NCBI RefSeq assembly: GCF_001267885.1
Contig: NZ_CP012382.1
Span: 434,001 to 498,000 of the forward strand
DNA: 64,000 nucleotides
Source of the DNA: Streptomyces ambofaciens ATCC 23877
Lineage (GTDB): Bacteria > Actinomycetota > Actinomycetes > Streptomycetales > Streptomycetaceae
Direction of reading: 5' to 3'
This document shows, piece by piece, positions 26,629-35,206 of this stretch (positions within the stretch are counted from its first letter, which is position 1; each line of letters opens with the position of its first letter). A program made the translations under genes and the position numbers. The notes beneath the pieces were generated by a model that was given only the letters and a program-made list of their open reading frames with translations, was not told where the DNA came from and searched no databases.

Positions 26629-27375
26629 TCACTGCTGCCGGGCGAGCCAGTCCGCGAACCGGGTCTCGGCGATGTGCGCGTCGGGGCCGGGCAGAAGGGT
26701 GGTCTCCTGGAGCTCGGCGCCGAAGTACGGGGCGTGGGGGTCCGTCACCACCGTACGGGGGTCGTTCTGGGCGGCGAGGGTGTCGCGCAGGAGCTCGTCC
26801 AACCGGAAGGCCTCGGGGCCCGCCACCTCCACCACGCCGTCGACCGGAGCCCCGATGGCCGCGCGGCCCACGGCGGCGGCCACCTCGTCGGCCGCGATGG
26901 GCTGGATCTTCACGGGGGCGAGACGCACCGTGTCACCGTCCGTCGACGACGCCGCGATGCCGTTCATGAACTCGAAGAACTGTGTCGCGTGGACGATGGT
27001 GTACGGGATTCCGGACTCCTTGATCAGGTTTTCCTGCGCCACCTTGGCACGGAAGTAGTCGCTGTCGGGGAGCCGTTCGGTACCCACCACGGACAGGGCG
27101 ACATGGTGGGTGACACCCGCGTCCGCCTCGGCCTTCAGGAGGTTGGTGGTCGAGGTGCGGAAGAACTCCATGACGGCGTCCTTCTCGAAGGAAGGGGAGT
27201 TCGAGACGTCGACCACCACGTCGGCACCCTCCAGAACCTCGGCGAGTCCTTCGCCGGTCAGTGTATTGACGCCGGTGTTGGGCGCGGCGGGGACGGCTTC
27301 GTGACCGTGCTCTTCGAGCTTGGCGACCAGCTTGGAGCCGATGAGGCCGGTGCCTCCGATGACTACGACCTTCAT
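26629..27375 (-). CDS. NmrA-like NAD(P)-binding protein (atypical SDR/epimerase family)
   Basis: 248 residues. The Rossmann motif VVVIGGTGLIGSKL opens the protein, and HVALSVVGTERLPDSDYFRA contains the YxxxK-like YFRAK. It belongs to the NAD(P)H-binding epimerase/NmrA group, with a role as NAD(P)-dependent oxidoreductase or redox sensor. A close relative lies at 35912-36640 (shared ATQFFEFMNG versus ATQFMEFMGA). This is the E (epimerase) type partner often found with ECF41 sigma factors. An ECF41-type promoter precedes it, and the FAD reductase and sigma gene lie upstream on the same strand. Confidence 0.85.
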   Translation of the reverse strand: MKVVVIGGTGLIGSKLVAKLEEHGHEAVPAAPNTGVNTLTGEGLAEVLEGADVVVDVSNSPSFEKDAVMEFFRTSTTNLLKAEADAGVTHHVALSVVGTERLPDSDYFRAKVAQENLIKESGIPYTIVHATQFFEFMNGIAASSTDGDTVRLAPVKIQPIAADEVAAAVGRAAIGAPVDGVVEVAGPEAFRLDELLRDTLAAQNDPRTVVTDPHAPYFGAELQETTLLPGPDAHIAETRFADWLARQQ

Positions 27376-27468
27376 GATTTCTGTCCTCTCGGAGCTTCTT
27401 CTCGTACGGGGTTCGGGGCGCGTCGGGAAGGCGGTCCGCCCGGCCCGGTCGATGCCCGCACCAGGAAC

Positions 27469-27495
27469 GACCGGACGGCGGCCACATGTGTGACA
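27469..27495 (-). promoter_or_regulatory. ECF41-type promoter for NmrA-like gene
   Basis: Minus strand: TGTCACA (27495-27489), 16 bases, GGTC (27472-27469), 94 bp before the ATG at 27375. Confidence 0.75.
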
Positions 27496-27562
27496 CGGGG
27501 AGCGGGAACGCAGGACGCGGAACGCGGCGAAGGCCGGACGCGGGCGACGCGGGAACTTCCGC

Positions 27563-29293
27563 TCACTCGACCAGCTTTCCTTCGGCGGACACCTCCTCCA
27601 TAAGAGTCGCGATGTCCTCGGGAATCGGCGCGATGCTCTCGCGGGTGATGCCGGCCGTCGGGGACCACACCAGGTTGACCTGCAGTGCGGGGTCCATTCC
27701 CGGGTGGTCGCTGCGGTTGTGGCAGCCACGGGTCTCGCGGCGTTCGAGGGCCGCTTCCAGGGTGGCGCGGGCCGCGAGGGCGGCGGACTTCAGGTCGAAG
27801 GCGTGCGCGAGGTCCTGGAAGCCGGCGATGTCCGGATGGACGCCGACGTCCTCCATGCGCCTCTCGATCACACCGAGTTCCGCCAGTCCGGCGCGCAGTC
27901 CCTGCTCGTCGCGGACGACGCCCGCGTGCTCGGTCATGGTGTTGCGTAGGGCGCGCTGAAGCGCGCGCACGTTCTCCGGTCCGTCCGCCGCGAGCAGGTC
28001 GTCGATCTCCGCACGCGCTTGTGCCACCGCTGCCGCCGAGCGCGGCTGGGCGGTCAGCGACTCGGAGTAGGCGGCCGCCGCCCGTCCTGTGATACGTCCG
28101 AAGACCAGCAGCTCGATGAGGCTGTTGCCGCCCAGCCGGTTGGCGCCGTGCAGTCCGCTGGACGCCTCGCCGATGGCGTACAGACCGCGTACGTCGGTGC
28201 TGTGGTCCTCGTGCCTGACCCAGACCCCGCCCATCGAGTAGTGCGCCGTCGGCGCTATCTCGATCGGCTCGCGGGTGATGTCCAGCATCTGCAGGTCCAG
28301 GAGCGTCTGGTACACCCGGGGCAACCGATTCATGATCGTCTGCCGGGGCAGGTGGGAGACGTCGAGCCAGACGCCGCCCTTGGGCGTGCCCCGGCCTTCC
28401 TTGATCTCGGTGTAGGAGGCGAGGGCGACGCGGTCGCGCGTGGACAGTTCCATGCGTTCGGCGTCGTAGCGGTTCATGAAGCGTTCGCCGAGGGCGTTGC
28501 GCAGGATGCCGCCCTCGCCCCGCGCGGCCTCGCTGACGAGGGTGCCGGCCGCGTTCTCCGGCTCGATGATGCCCGAGGGGTGGAACTGGACCAGCTCCGG
28601 GTCGCGCAGCCGGGCTCCGGCCTCCACGGCCAGCCGGAAGGAGTCACCGGTGTTCTCGTCGCGCCGCGAGGAGGTACGCCGCCAGATGCGGGTGTGTCCG
28701 CCCGCCGCCAGGATGACGGCGTCGGCGTGGATGAGGTAGCGCCGTCCGTCCGTGAGCCCGAAGCCGTAGGCCCCGAAGACCGCGCCGTCGTGCACCAGGA
28801 GCCGGGTGATGTACACACCGTCGAGCACGGGGATCCGGAGCTGGTCGGCCCGCCTGATGAGCGTGCGCTGGATCTCCAGGCCGGTGTAGTCGCCGGCGAA
28901 GGCAGTGCGGCGGAACTTGTGCGCGCCGAAGAAGCGCTGGGAGATGCGGCCGTCGTCCTCCCTGGCGAAGGCCATGCCGTAGCGCTCCAGGTCGTCGATG
29001 CCCAGGGCGGCGCCCCTGGTGACGATCTCCACGGTCCGCGGGTCGGCGAGCAGGTAACTCTCCTTGAGGGTGTCCGCCGCGTGCTGCTGCCAGCTGTCCT
29101 CGGGGTCCATGGTGGCCAGGGCCGCGTTGATGCCGCCCGCGGCCAGGGCCGTGTGGGCGTCCTCCTTGGGACGCTTGCCCACGGCCAGGACGTCCGTCCC
29201 CGCCTCGGCGAGCTCGATGGCCGCCCGGAGGCCGGCGCCGCCCGTCCCGATCACGAGCACCGAGGTGGACAGACGTTGTTCGGTGATAGCCAT
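27563..29293 (-). CDS. FAD-dependent fumarate reductase/L-aspartate oxidase-type flavoprotein
   Basis: 576-residue flavoprotein of the SdhA/FrdA/NadB superfamily. The FAD dinucleotide fold is VLVIGTGGAGLRAAIELAE near the N-terminus, then TALAAGGINAAL, the capping domain, and an active-site block with HYSMGGVWV and LYAIGEASSGLHGANRLGGN. The C-terminal helical domain and a HNRSDHPGMD tail agree with soluble fumarate reductase or SdhA-like proteins. No iron-sulfur or membrane subunit gene is adjacent, so it may act alone or with a distant partner. ATG at 29293 gives a leader of roughly 30 nt from the ECF41-type promoter. It lies directly downstream of an ECF41 sigma gene. Confidence 0.85.
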   Translation of the reverse strand: MAITEQRLSTSVLVIGTGGAGLRAAIELAEAGTDVLAVGKRPKEDAHTALAAGGINAALATMDPEDSWQQHAADTLKESYLLADPRTVEIVTRGAALGIDDLERYGMAFAREDDGRISQRFFGAHKFRRTAFAGDYTGLEIQRTLIRRADQLRIPVLDGVYITRLLVHDGAVFGAYGFGLTDGRRYLIHADAVILAAGGHTRIWRRTSSRRDENTGDSFRLAVEAGARLRDPELVQFHPSGIIEPENAAGTLVSEAARGEGGILRNALGERFMNRYDAERMELSTRDRVALASYTEIKEGRGTPKGGVWLDVSHLPRQTIMNRLPRVYQTLLDLQMLDITREPIEIAPTAHYSMGGVWVRHEDHSTDVRGLYAIGEASSGLHGANRLGGNSLIELLVFGRITGRAAAAYSESLTAQPRSAAAVAQARAEIDDLLAADGPENVRALQRALRNTMTEHAGVVRDEQGLRAGLAELGVIERRMEDVGVHPDIAGFQDLAHAFDLKSAALAARATLEAALERRETRGCHNRSDHPGMDPALQVNLVWSPTAGITRESIAPIPEDIATLMEEVSAEGKLVE

Positions 29294-29327
29294 GTTCGTT
29301 CCGATCACTTGGGTCGTCTCTCAGTAC

Positions 29328-29354
29328 GACCGGTCGATCGGGCCTTTTGTGACA
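29328..29354 (-). promoter_or_regulatory. ECF41-type promoter for FAD reductase
   Basis: Minus strand: TGTCACA (29354-29348), 16 bases, GGTC (29331-29328), 35 bp before the ATG. It sits in the 100-bp gap just after the sigma gene stop, the canonical position for an ECF41 target. Confidence 0.8.
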
Positions 29355-29394
29355 CCGTGTGCACAGATGCGGGCGGTGGGGCCCGGCTGAGGGA

Positions 29395-30291
29395 TCAGCC
29401 GCTCAACGACGCCTCGTAGGGCGACAGCTTGTCCGGGTTCATCACCCACATGAGCCGGTCGATGCCCTCCGCCGACGCGTCGATGCAGAGCAGGGCCACG
29501 GCCTTTCCCTCGGACCGGACCAGTACGGCCGGGCGATCGTTGGCCTCGACCCAGCGCACATCGGACTGCGGCCAGAAGCGGGGCGCGAAGGCGGCGAGGT
29601 ACTTGGAGACGTGCGGGCGTCCGACCACCGGGATGCGGGAGGCTCCCCGGACACCTCCCCCGTCCGCGTAGCTGACGACGTCCGCCGCCAGGACCCGCTC
29701 GAGGGTGGCGAGGTCGCCGGTCTGCGCCGCGGTGAGGAACACCTCCAGAAGGCGCTGGTGTTCGGTCCGGCTCACCTGCTCGCGGCGTTCGGTGGCGAGG
29801 TGTTTGCGGGCCCGGCTCACCAGCTGGCGGGTGTTACCCTCGCTCGTCTCCAGGATGGCGGCCACCTGCTTGTAGGGGTAGTCGAACGCTTCTCGCAGGA
29901 CGTAGGCGGCCCGTTCCACCGGGTTGAGTCTCTCCAGCAGGAGCAGCACCGCCATCTCGACGGCCTCCGCCCGCTCCGCACCCACCTGCGGGTCCGAGCT
30001 GGTGTCGACGGGCTCGGGGAGCCACGGGCCGACGTACGCCTCACGCCGTACCCTGGCGGACTGGGCCGTGTTGATCGCGAGGCGGGTGGTCACGGTGGCC
30101 AGGAAGGCGGCCGGCTCGACGATGTCCGTGCGGTCGGCCTTCTGCCACCGCATCCACGCTTCCTGCAGCACGTCCTCGGCCTCGACGGCGCTGCCGAGTA
30201 CGCGGTAGGCGATCCCGAAGAGCCGCGGACGCGCCTCGACGAACTGCCGTGTCGCCTCTTCGAGAGAGCCGAGGTCCTGGCCTGCGTGCAT
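29395..30291 (-). CDS. ECF41-group sigma factor with SnoaL-like extension
   Basis: 298 residues, closely similar to the sigma at 13177-14073 throughout (for example ARVRREAYVGPWLPEPVDT and AERAEAVEMAVLLLLERLNP). Region 2 spans about 20-85, region 4 about 115-170, and the SnoaL-like domain carries YADGGG and NPDKLSPY. In ECF41 proteins this extension regulates activity without a separate anti-sigma factor. ATG at 30291 follows AAGGGGG by 4-5 nt. It is upstream of the FAD reductase and NmrA-like genes on the same strand, each with its own ECF41-type promoter, making it the best candidate to drive this set. Confidence 0.93.
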   Translation of the reverse strand: MHAGQDLGSLEEATRQFVEARPRLFGIAYRVLGSAVEAEDVLQEAWMRWQKADRTDIVEPAAFLATVTTRLAINTAQSARVRREAYVGPWLPEPVDTSSDPQVGAERAEAVEMAVLLLLERLNPVERAAYVLREAFDYPYKQVAAILETSEGNTRQLVSRARKHLATERREQVSRTEHQRLLEVFLTAAQTGDLATLERVLAADVVSYADGGGVRGASRIPVVGRPHVSKYLAAFAPRFWPQSDVRWVEANDRPAVLVRSEGKAVALLCIDASAEGIDRLMWVMNPDKLSPYEASLSG

Positions 30292-30459
30292 GGTGCCCCC
30301 TTAGGCCCGGCTACCGGCCATGCTACAGCCGGCCCGGTGGGAGCGCCGCGCGAAGCGGGGCAGGTCAGACCGCCCGCGGACCGTGTCGCCGGTTGCCCGT
30401 CCGGACCCCCGGCGGCATGCCGCGCCCTGCCGAGCCACGTCGCCCTCCGGGAGCCTCGC

Positions 30460-30486
30460 TGTCACAGATCGATGCGCTGTCCGGTC
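30460..30486 (+). promoter_or_regulatory. ECF41-type promoter for patatin operon
   Basis: TGTCACA at 30460-30466, 16 bases, GGTC at 30483-30486, 53 bp before the patatin ATG. It is divergent from the sigma gene that starts at 30291. Confidence 0.75.
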
Positions 30487-30538
30487 CTGGTTCCATCGAA
30501 GCGATACGACGCCCCTCCGCGGGTGAGAGAGGTACATC

Positions 30539-31558
30539 ATGATGCTGACCCGCCGCCGGAACCCGTCGGCTCCGTCGTCGTGCACCGGCTCCAGCGAGGG
30601 TGAACCGAGAGGCCCGGAGCCGGTGGGCCTGGACGCCCTCCCCCGTCCCGTGGCCGTGGTGGTGGGCGCCGGTGGTGTGCTCGGCGCGGCTCATGTGGGC
30701 GTGGGGCACGCCCTTGAACAGCGCGGATTCCGACCGGACATGATCATCGGCACCTCGGTGGGCGCACTGAACGGAGCCATAGCGGCAGCGCATCCCGACC
30801 GGGCCGCCCCGTGGCTGGAACACGTGTGGACCGAACTGCGCCGGCGTGACGTGTACCAGCTCGGCTTCCCGTCCTCGCGGGCCAGCATCTTCACGGACCG
30901 CGGCCTGCGCCGCCTGATCGCCCGGGCCGGGCTGCCGTCGCGGATCGAGGAGCTGGCGGTGCCGTTCACGGCGGTGGCGATGGACCTGGTCACGGGGGCT
31001 CCGGCACTTCTCGACCACGGTGACCTCGAATCCGCCCTGCTCGCGAGCGCGGCCATCCCCGGCATCCTCCCCCCGGTCGACCGCGAGGGCCGCACCCTCG
31101 TCGACGGCGGGATGACCGCCTACGTCCCGGTCCTGGCGGCCATGCGGGCGGGGGCGGCCAGCGTGGTGGTGGTGCCGACCGGCCCGGAGAGCTCACCGCT
31201 GCCGGCCACCACGCCGCCCCGGCGGGCGGGCGCCATCGCGGCACGGGTCGGCCTGGTGCTGATGCACCGTCAGATCGAACGGGACCTGCGTGAGGTGTCC
31301 CGGCGGCTGCCGACCGTCGTCCTGCCGACGGGGACGGACGTCTGGCCCGCCCCGTGGGACTTCCGCCACAGCCGGCGGCTCATCGACGCCGCCGCCACGA
31401 CGGCCGGGCGCTTCATCGACGGCCTGCGTGTCAGCGGACCGGGCCTGTACCGGGCCGAGGAGGCCCCGGCCGAACCGGCCGCCACCGAACGGGATCCGGG
31501 CGCGCCGACCGTGACGCGGTGGCCGTCGAACCTCACCACTGCGAAGGCCGGCCTGTGA
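30539..31558 (+). CDS. Patatin-like phospholipase
   Basis: 339-residue patatin/RssA-type lipid acyl hydrolase. The glycine-rich oxyanion loop VVVGAGGVLGAAHVGV, nucleophile Ser73 in GTSVG and Asp189 in DGG form the catalytic dyad. There is no signal peptide, so it acts in the cytosol or on the inner membrane face. ATG at 30539 follows GAGAGG by 6 nt. The stop overlaps the GTG of the glycosyltransferase gene by 4 nt, so the two are translationally coupled. It heads a four-gene operon under an ECF41-type promoter, implying membrane lipid turnover as part of that response. Confidence 0.9.
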   Translation: MMLTRRRNPSAPSSCTGSSEGEPRGPEPVGLDALPRPVAVVVGAGGVLGAAHVGVGHALEQRGFRPDMIIGTSVGALNGAIAAAHPDRAAPWLEHVWTELRRRDVYQLGFPSSRASIFTDRGLRRLIARAGLPSRIEELAVPFTAVAMDLVTGAPALLDHGDLESALLASAAIPGILPPVDREGRTLVDGGMTAYVPVLAAMRAGAASVVVVPTGPESSPLPATTPPRRAGAIAARVGLVLMHRQIERDLREVSRRLPTVVLPTGTDVWPAPWDFRHSRRLIDAAATTAGRFIDGLRVSGPGLYRAEEAPAEPAATERDPGAPTVTRWPSNLTTAKAGL

Positions 31559-32775
31559 GTACCATCGCGTTCCTCAACATCGGCATGCACGGACACGTCA
31601 ACCCGACGCTGCCGGTGGCGGCCGAACTGGTCCGGCGCGGCCACACCGTCACCTACCACACGTCCCCCGCGTTCCGTAAGGAGATCGAAGCCACCGGCGC
31701 GAGCGTGCGCCTCTACCCGGGCGGCGACCAGCCGCTCCCGGACCCTCCGACGCCCATCACGCTGATGGAGGCGCTCGCGCGCACCGCCCTCGGACTGCTG
31801 CCCGCCGTCCTCGCCGACCTGCGCGGCGACCGGCCCGACCTGATCGTCCACGACAGCGCCTGCCCGTGGGGCGCGCTCGCCGCCCGTGAGCTCGGCGTAC
31901 CGGCGGCGTCGTCGTTCACCACGTTCGCCTACAACCGCCATGTGCCCAGCCCCACCCGCGGATCGCGGGAGCTGCTGGCCGCGGCGGCGGCCCGCCCCCG
32001 CAGCCTTCTGGGCTACGCGGCGGCGCGACTCGCGCTGCGCCGCCGTTTCGCCACCTCGGGGGTGCCCCTGCTCGACCTGGCCGACATACGGCAGCCGCTG
32101 AACCTCGTGTACACCTCCCGGGCCTTCCAGCCCGCCGTCGAGGAGTTCGACCGGTCCTACCGGTTCGTGGGTCCCAGCATCGGCGCCCGGCCGGACGACC
32201 CGTCGTTCCCGTCGGACCGGCTCCGGGACCCGGTGCTGTACGCCTCGTTGGGCACGGTGTTCAACGCCGACCCGCGGCTGCTGCGCACCTTCGCCACGGC
32301 GCTCGCCCCGTTGGGAGGAACGGTGGTGGTCTCCACCGGGCAGACCGACCCCACCGCGCTGGGCCCCTTGCCCGGCAACGTGCTCACCCGCCGCTCCGTA
32401 CCGCAACTGGAGGTGCTGGACCGCGCGGCACTGTTCATCACCCACGGCGGGATGAACAGCGTCAACGAGGCGCTGTTCGCCGGTGTCCCCCTGTTGGTCG
32501 TCCCGCAGGGCGCCGACCAGCCGATGGTGGCCCGCCGCGTGGTGGAGCTGGGAGCGGGCCTGTCGATCCGCACCGAGAACGTCACCGAGGACTCCGTGCG
32601 CGCGGTCGCCCGGCGCCTGCTCGAGGACTCCCGGTTCCGGGCGGCCACGGCAGGACTGCGGGCGACCCAGCGTGAGGCGGGCGGGTACCGGCGGGCCGCC
32701 GACGAACTGGAACGGTACCTGCGTCCGGCCGGCCCCGCCGCGCGCCCGACTCCCGTCCCACCGCAGGGGGGTTGA
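31555..32775 (+). CDS. MGT-family (UGT-like, GT1) glycosyltransferase
   Basis: 406 residues, GT-B fold of the macrolide glycosyltransferase type. The N-terminus (IAFLNIGMHGHVNPTLPVA) is the acceptor-side signature and the C-terminal donor site reads ITHGGMNSVNEALFAGVP then QGADQPMVARRV. These enzymes move sugars from UDP-sugars to small lipophilic acceptors, including antibiotics and lipids. The GTG start overlaps the patatin stop, and the next gene begins 3 nt after this stop. In this operon a lipid or membrane-located acceptor seems more likely than an antibiotic, but no acceptor can be assigned. Confidence 0.88.
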   Translation: MSTIAFLNIGMHGHVNPTLPVAAELVRRGHTVTYHTSPAFRKEIEATGASVRLYPGGDQPLPDPPTPITLMEALARTALGLLPAVLADLRGDRPDLIVHDSACPWGALAARELGVPAASSFTTFAYNRHVPSPTRGSRELLAAAAARPRSLLGYAAARLALRRRFATSGVPLLDLADIRQPLNLVYTSRAFQPAVEEFDRSYRFVGPSIGARPDDPSFPSDRLRDPVLYASLGTVFNADPRLLRTFATALAPLGGTVVVSTGQTDPTALGPLPGNVLTRRSVPQLEVLDRAALFITHGGMNSVNEALFAGVPLLVVPQGADQPMVARRVVELGAGLSIRTENVTEDSVRAVARRLLEDSRFRAATAGLRATQREAGGYRRAADELERYLRPAGPAARPTPVPPQGG

Positions 32776-32778
32776 GCG

Positions 32779-33264
32779 ATGTCGCCGATCGTCGTCGCCC
32801 TGCTGATGCTCGCCGGGCTGTCGGAGGCACTCGGGCGCGTCACGCCCGTCGCGGTACGCCGGCCAGGCCTGCCCCGTAGCCGGATCGTCCGGCTGATGCT
32901 GGCCGGTGCGGTCGTCGAGGGTGCCGTGTTCGCGCTCTGGCCGCTGACGGCCTGGACCCTGGCCGAGCTCCTGCTGTCCTCGCCGCCTCCTGGCGGCGGC
33001 CTGGAGTGGACCCCTGGCCTGCTCATCCCGCTGGCCCTCTCGGCCGTCCTCGCGTTCCCGCTGCTCGGCCCCCTGCTCCACCTCCTGCTCTTCCTGGGGG
33101 TGGGGGCCGGTCTGACCGGTCCGCTGTCGGCGGAGACCGGTCTGGGCTGGTGGCCCGCCGCCGGCTGCGTGGCCGTGGCCGGAGTGGTCCTCGGGGTCAC
33201 GGTCGAGGGGGTACGGCGGTCGGTCGTGAGGATCAGCGCCACCTACGCGGTGGAGACGCCATGA
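32779..33264 (+). CDS. Small membrane protein, unknown
   Basis: 161 residues with about four hydrophobic segments (near residues 3-18, 40-68, 83-115 and 125-147) separated by short Arg- and Pro-containing loops. AGGGGGG precedes the ATG. The C-terminus is cytosolic by the positive-inside rule (EGVRRSVVRIS). No family is recognised. It lies between the glycosyltransferase and a hydrolase-like gene, overlapping the latter by 4 nt (ATGA), so it may be the membrane anchor or acceptor-handling part of the pathway. Confidence 0.7.
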   Translation: MSPIVVALLMLAGLSEALGRVTPVAVRRPGLPRSRIVRLMLAGAVVEGAVFALWPLTAWTLAELLLSSPPPGGGLEWTPGLLIPLALSAVLAFPLLGPLLHLLLFLGVGAGLTGPLSAETGLGWWPAAGCVAVAGVVLGVTVEGVRRSVVRISATYAVETP

Positions 33265-34196
33265 ACGACTTCGTGCTCTGGGCCGTCGCCCTGGGACCCG
33301 CCCTGCTCGCCGAGGGCCTGCTGGCCCGCTACGAGGTGCTGGCCTACGGTGCCGGCTGGCGGGCCCCGACCACCGAGCTGCCGGAAGGCGTGCCCTACGC
33401 GCGTGGCGCGGACCCGGACCGCCCCCCGGACGCCTACCTGGTCTACCTCGACGGGATCGGCAAACGCCGGGTCCGGGACAGCCGGGACGGCGGCCAGTTG
33501 GTCAGGGCCGTCCTCGACGCGGCACCGGAACTACGGGTGCTGGGACAGGTGCAGCCCTACTCGCCGCTGGCCGACCCCCTGGCCGACCGACCCGTGTGGT
33601 CGTGGCTGCGCCGCCGCGTCGGGCTGCTGCTCTTCCTGCACAACGTCATGCAGATCTTCGTGGCCGCCGACCACCGGTACCGGCCTCTGTACAACCGGGC
33701 CGTCGGTTCGCAGATCGCCACCCAGCTGCGGCTCGCCGGGTACCGGCCCGGCAGCGGCGTACCCGTCGTCCTGCTGAGCTACAGCGGCGGTGCCCAGGTG
33801 GCCACCGGCGCGGTCGACGAACTGCACGAACGGCTGGACTGTCCCCTGCTGCTCATCATGTTCGGCGGCTTCCACAACGGCGCCAACGACCTCACCCGCG
33901 CCGCACACGTGCATCGGCTCACCGGGTCCGGCGACCGGATCGAGCGGGTCGGTACCTGGATGTTCCCGCAGCGCTGGCCGCTGTTCCGCGGCAGCGGCTG
34001 GAACCGGGCCGCCCGCGAGGGCAAGATCACCGTGCACCGCTTCGAACCCGCCACCCACGTCGGACCGCGGAGCTACATCAGCCGGACGGCTCTGCTGCCC
34101 GACGGCCGCAGCCATCTGACCCACACCGCCGACACCGTGGTCGCGCTGATCCGCGCACACTGCCGCGGCCACGCGGAGGAAGGTCCGAGGCCGTGA
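33261..34196 (+). CDS. Membrane-associated alpha/beta hydrolase-like protein
   Basis: 311 residues. The N-terminus is a hydrophobic helix (FVLWAVALGPALLAEGLLA). A central VVLLSYSGGAQVATGAV looks like a nucleophile elbow with Ser175 and a following helix, and the preceding YLVYLDGIGKR like a first beta strand. A conserved TWMFPQRWPLFRGSGWN and a late ATHVGP follow, the last a possible catalytic His. I assign it only as alpha/beta hydrolase-like. It is the last gene of the patatin/glycosyltransferase operon and is followed by strong hairpins. Confidence 0.6.
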   Translation: MNDFVLWAVALGPALLAEGLLARYEVLAYGAGWRAPTTELPEGVPYARGADPDRPPDAYLVYLDGIGKRRVRDSRDGGQLVRAVLDAAPELRVLGQVQPYSPLADPLADRPVWSWLRRRVGLLLFLHNVMQIFVAADHRYRPLYNRAVGSQIATQLRLAGYRPGSGVPVVLLSYSGGAQVATGAVDELHERLDCPLLLIMFGGFHNGANDLTRAAHVHRLTGSGDRIERVGTWMFPQRWPLFRGSGWNRAAREGKITVHRFEPATHVGPRSYISRTALLPDGRSHLTHTADTVVALIRAHCRGHAEEGPRP

Positions 34197-34201
34197 CGGC
34201 G

Positions 34202-34238
34202 ACGAGCCCTCGGTGAGGTTCTCTCACCGAGGGCTCGT
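34202..34238 (+). terminator. Operon terminator
   Basis: Perfect 16-bp stem (34202-34217 and 34223-34238) with a 5-nt loop, starting 6 bp after the stop of the last operon gene. Confidence 0.8.
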
Positions 34239-34499
34239 GCGGGCCAGGGGCCGTGATCCGCGGGCTCGTCGATCCGGTGGCCGGGCGCTCCCGAGCCGCA
34301 TCGTCCGGGAGGCTGGTCGATTCCCAGCCTCCCGGACGGTGCGGCTCACGGCTGCACGCCGGCCGCCCACCACGGCATCCCGGCGGCCGACGACGGACTC
34401 CGTCGGCGTGCCGGAAGCCGACATGACGCCACGCCGACGGGTGGAACACACCCTCGGCGTGGCGAGCGGCGTACCGGCAGCGACCACCGGATTCCGGCG
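34239..34499. other. Gene-free region with two more hairpins
   Basis: Between the operon terminator and the convergent CMD gene there is no credible gene. A 15-bp perfect stem lies at 34302-34316 and 34324-34338 (7-nt loop), and a 10-bp stem at 34401-34410 and 34430-34439. Three hairpins in 240 bp is unusual and may insulate the two convergent units. Confidence 0.6.
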
Positions 34500-34973
34500 T
34501 CAGCCGAACTGACCGGGCTGGTAGTCGCCGGCGGGCTGCTGGTTGATCACGTTGATGCGGTTGTAGGCGTTGATGATGGCGATGAGGGAGACGAGCGCGA
34601 CGAGCTGCTCCTCGTCGTAGTGCTTGGCGGCGTTCCCCCAGACGTCGTCGGTGACTCCCCCGGCCGCGTCGGCGATCCGGGTGCCCTGCTCGGCCAGCTC
34701 CAGCGCCGCGCGCTCCGCTTCGGTGAACACCTTGGCCTCACGCCACGCGGCAACCAGGTTGAGGCGCAGCTGGGTCTCCCCGGCGGCAGCGGCGTCCTTC
34801 GTGTGCATGTCGGTGCAGAAGCCGCAGCCGTTGATCTGGCTGGCGCGGATCTTCACCAGTTCCTGCGTCGCCGTGGGCACACCCGACTCCGCAGCGATCT
34901 TGCTGGCGGAGTTGAGGTGCCGCAGGATCTTGCCGGCGAGGGCGTTGCCGAAGTAGTTGAGACGCGATTCCAT
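34500..34973 (-). CDS. Carboxymuconolactone decarboxylase/AhpD-like alkylhydroperoxidase
   Basis: 157 residues, all-helical AhpD/CMD fold. The redox motif is INGCGFCTDMH, giving CxxC plus the following His, as in AhpD-type peroxidases rather than true decarboxylases. ATG at 34973 follows AGGAG by 5 nt. CMD proteins are the classic partner of ECF41 sigma factors (the C of the CMD-oxidoreductase-epimerase set). An ECF41-type promoter lies 37 bp upstream. Likely role: reduction of organic peroxides. Confidence 0.9.
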   Translation of the reverse strand: MESRLNYFGNALAGKILRHLNSASKIAAESGVPTATQELVKIRASQINGCGFCTDMHTKDAAAAGETQLRLNLVAAWREAKVFTEAERAALELAEQGTRIADAAGGVTDDVWGNAAKHYDEEQLVALVSLIAIINAYNRINVINQQPAGDYQPGQFG

Positions 34974-35009
34974 GGCTTCTCCTAGCCGAGTCGTGAGTTA
35001 CACACTGAT

Positions 35010-35036
35010 GACAGTTCAGCGAGGGCATGTGTGACA
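35010..35036 (-). promoter_or_regulatory. ECF41-type promoter for CMD gene
   Basis: Minus strand: TGTCACA (35036-35030), 16 bases, TGTC (35013-35010), 37 bp before the ATG. The -10 begins with T instead of G, as in the 25491 site. Confidence 0.72.
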
Positions 35037-35206
35037 GGTTCCGAGAACATCGCAGGTCGGAGCCCTGGGGAGGCGCCGCCGGGAACGGGGGACGCACGGC
35101 GCCGCCCCGCGCCCGCGTGGCATCCTCGGCAGCGCCTAGGGAGCGTGCTCCGCTCCCGCGCCGGGTCCCTGGTCGGCGCCCTGGCCCGACGGAAGGACCC
35201 CACCGA

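Noticed and set aside
34213..34512. 100-codon plus-strand ORF between convergent genes
   Set aside because: It starts inside a terminator, crosses two more hairpins and gives a basic low-complexity product without a good start.
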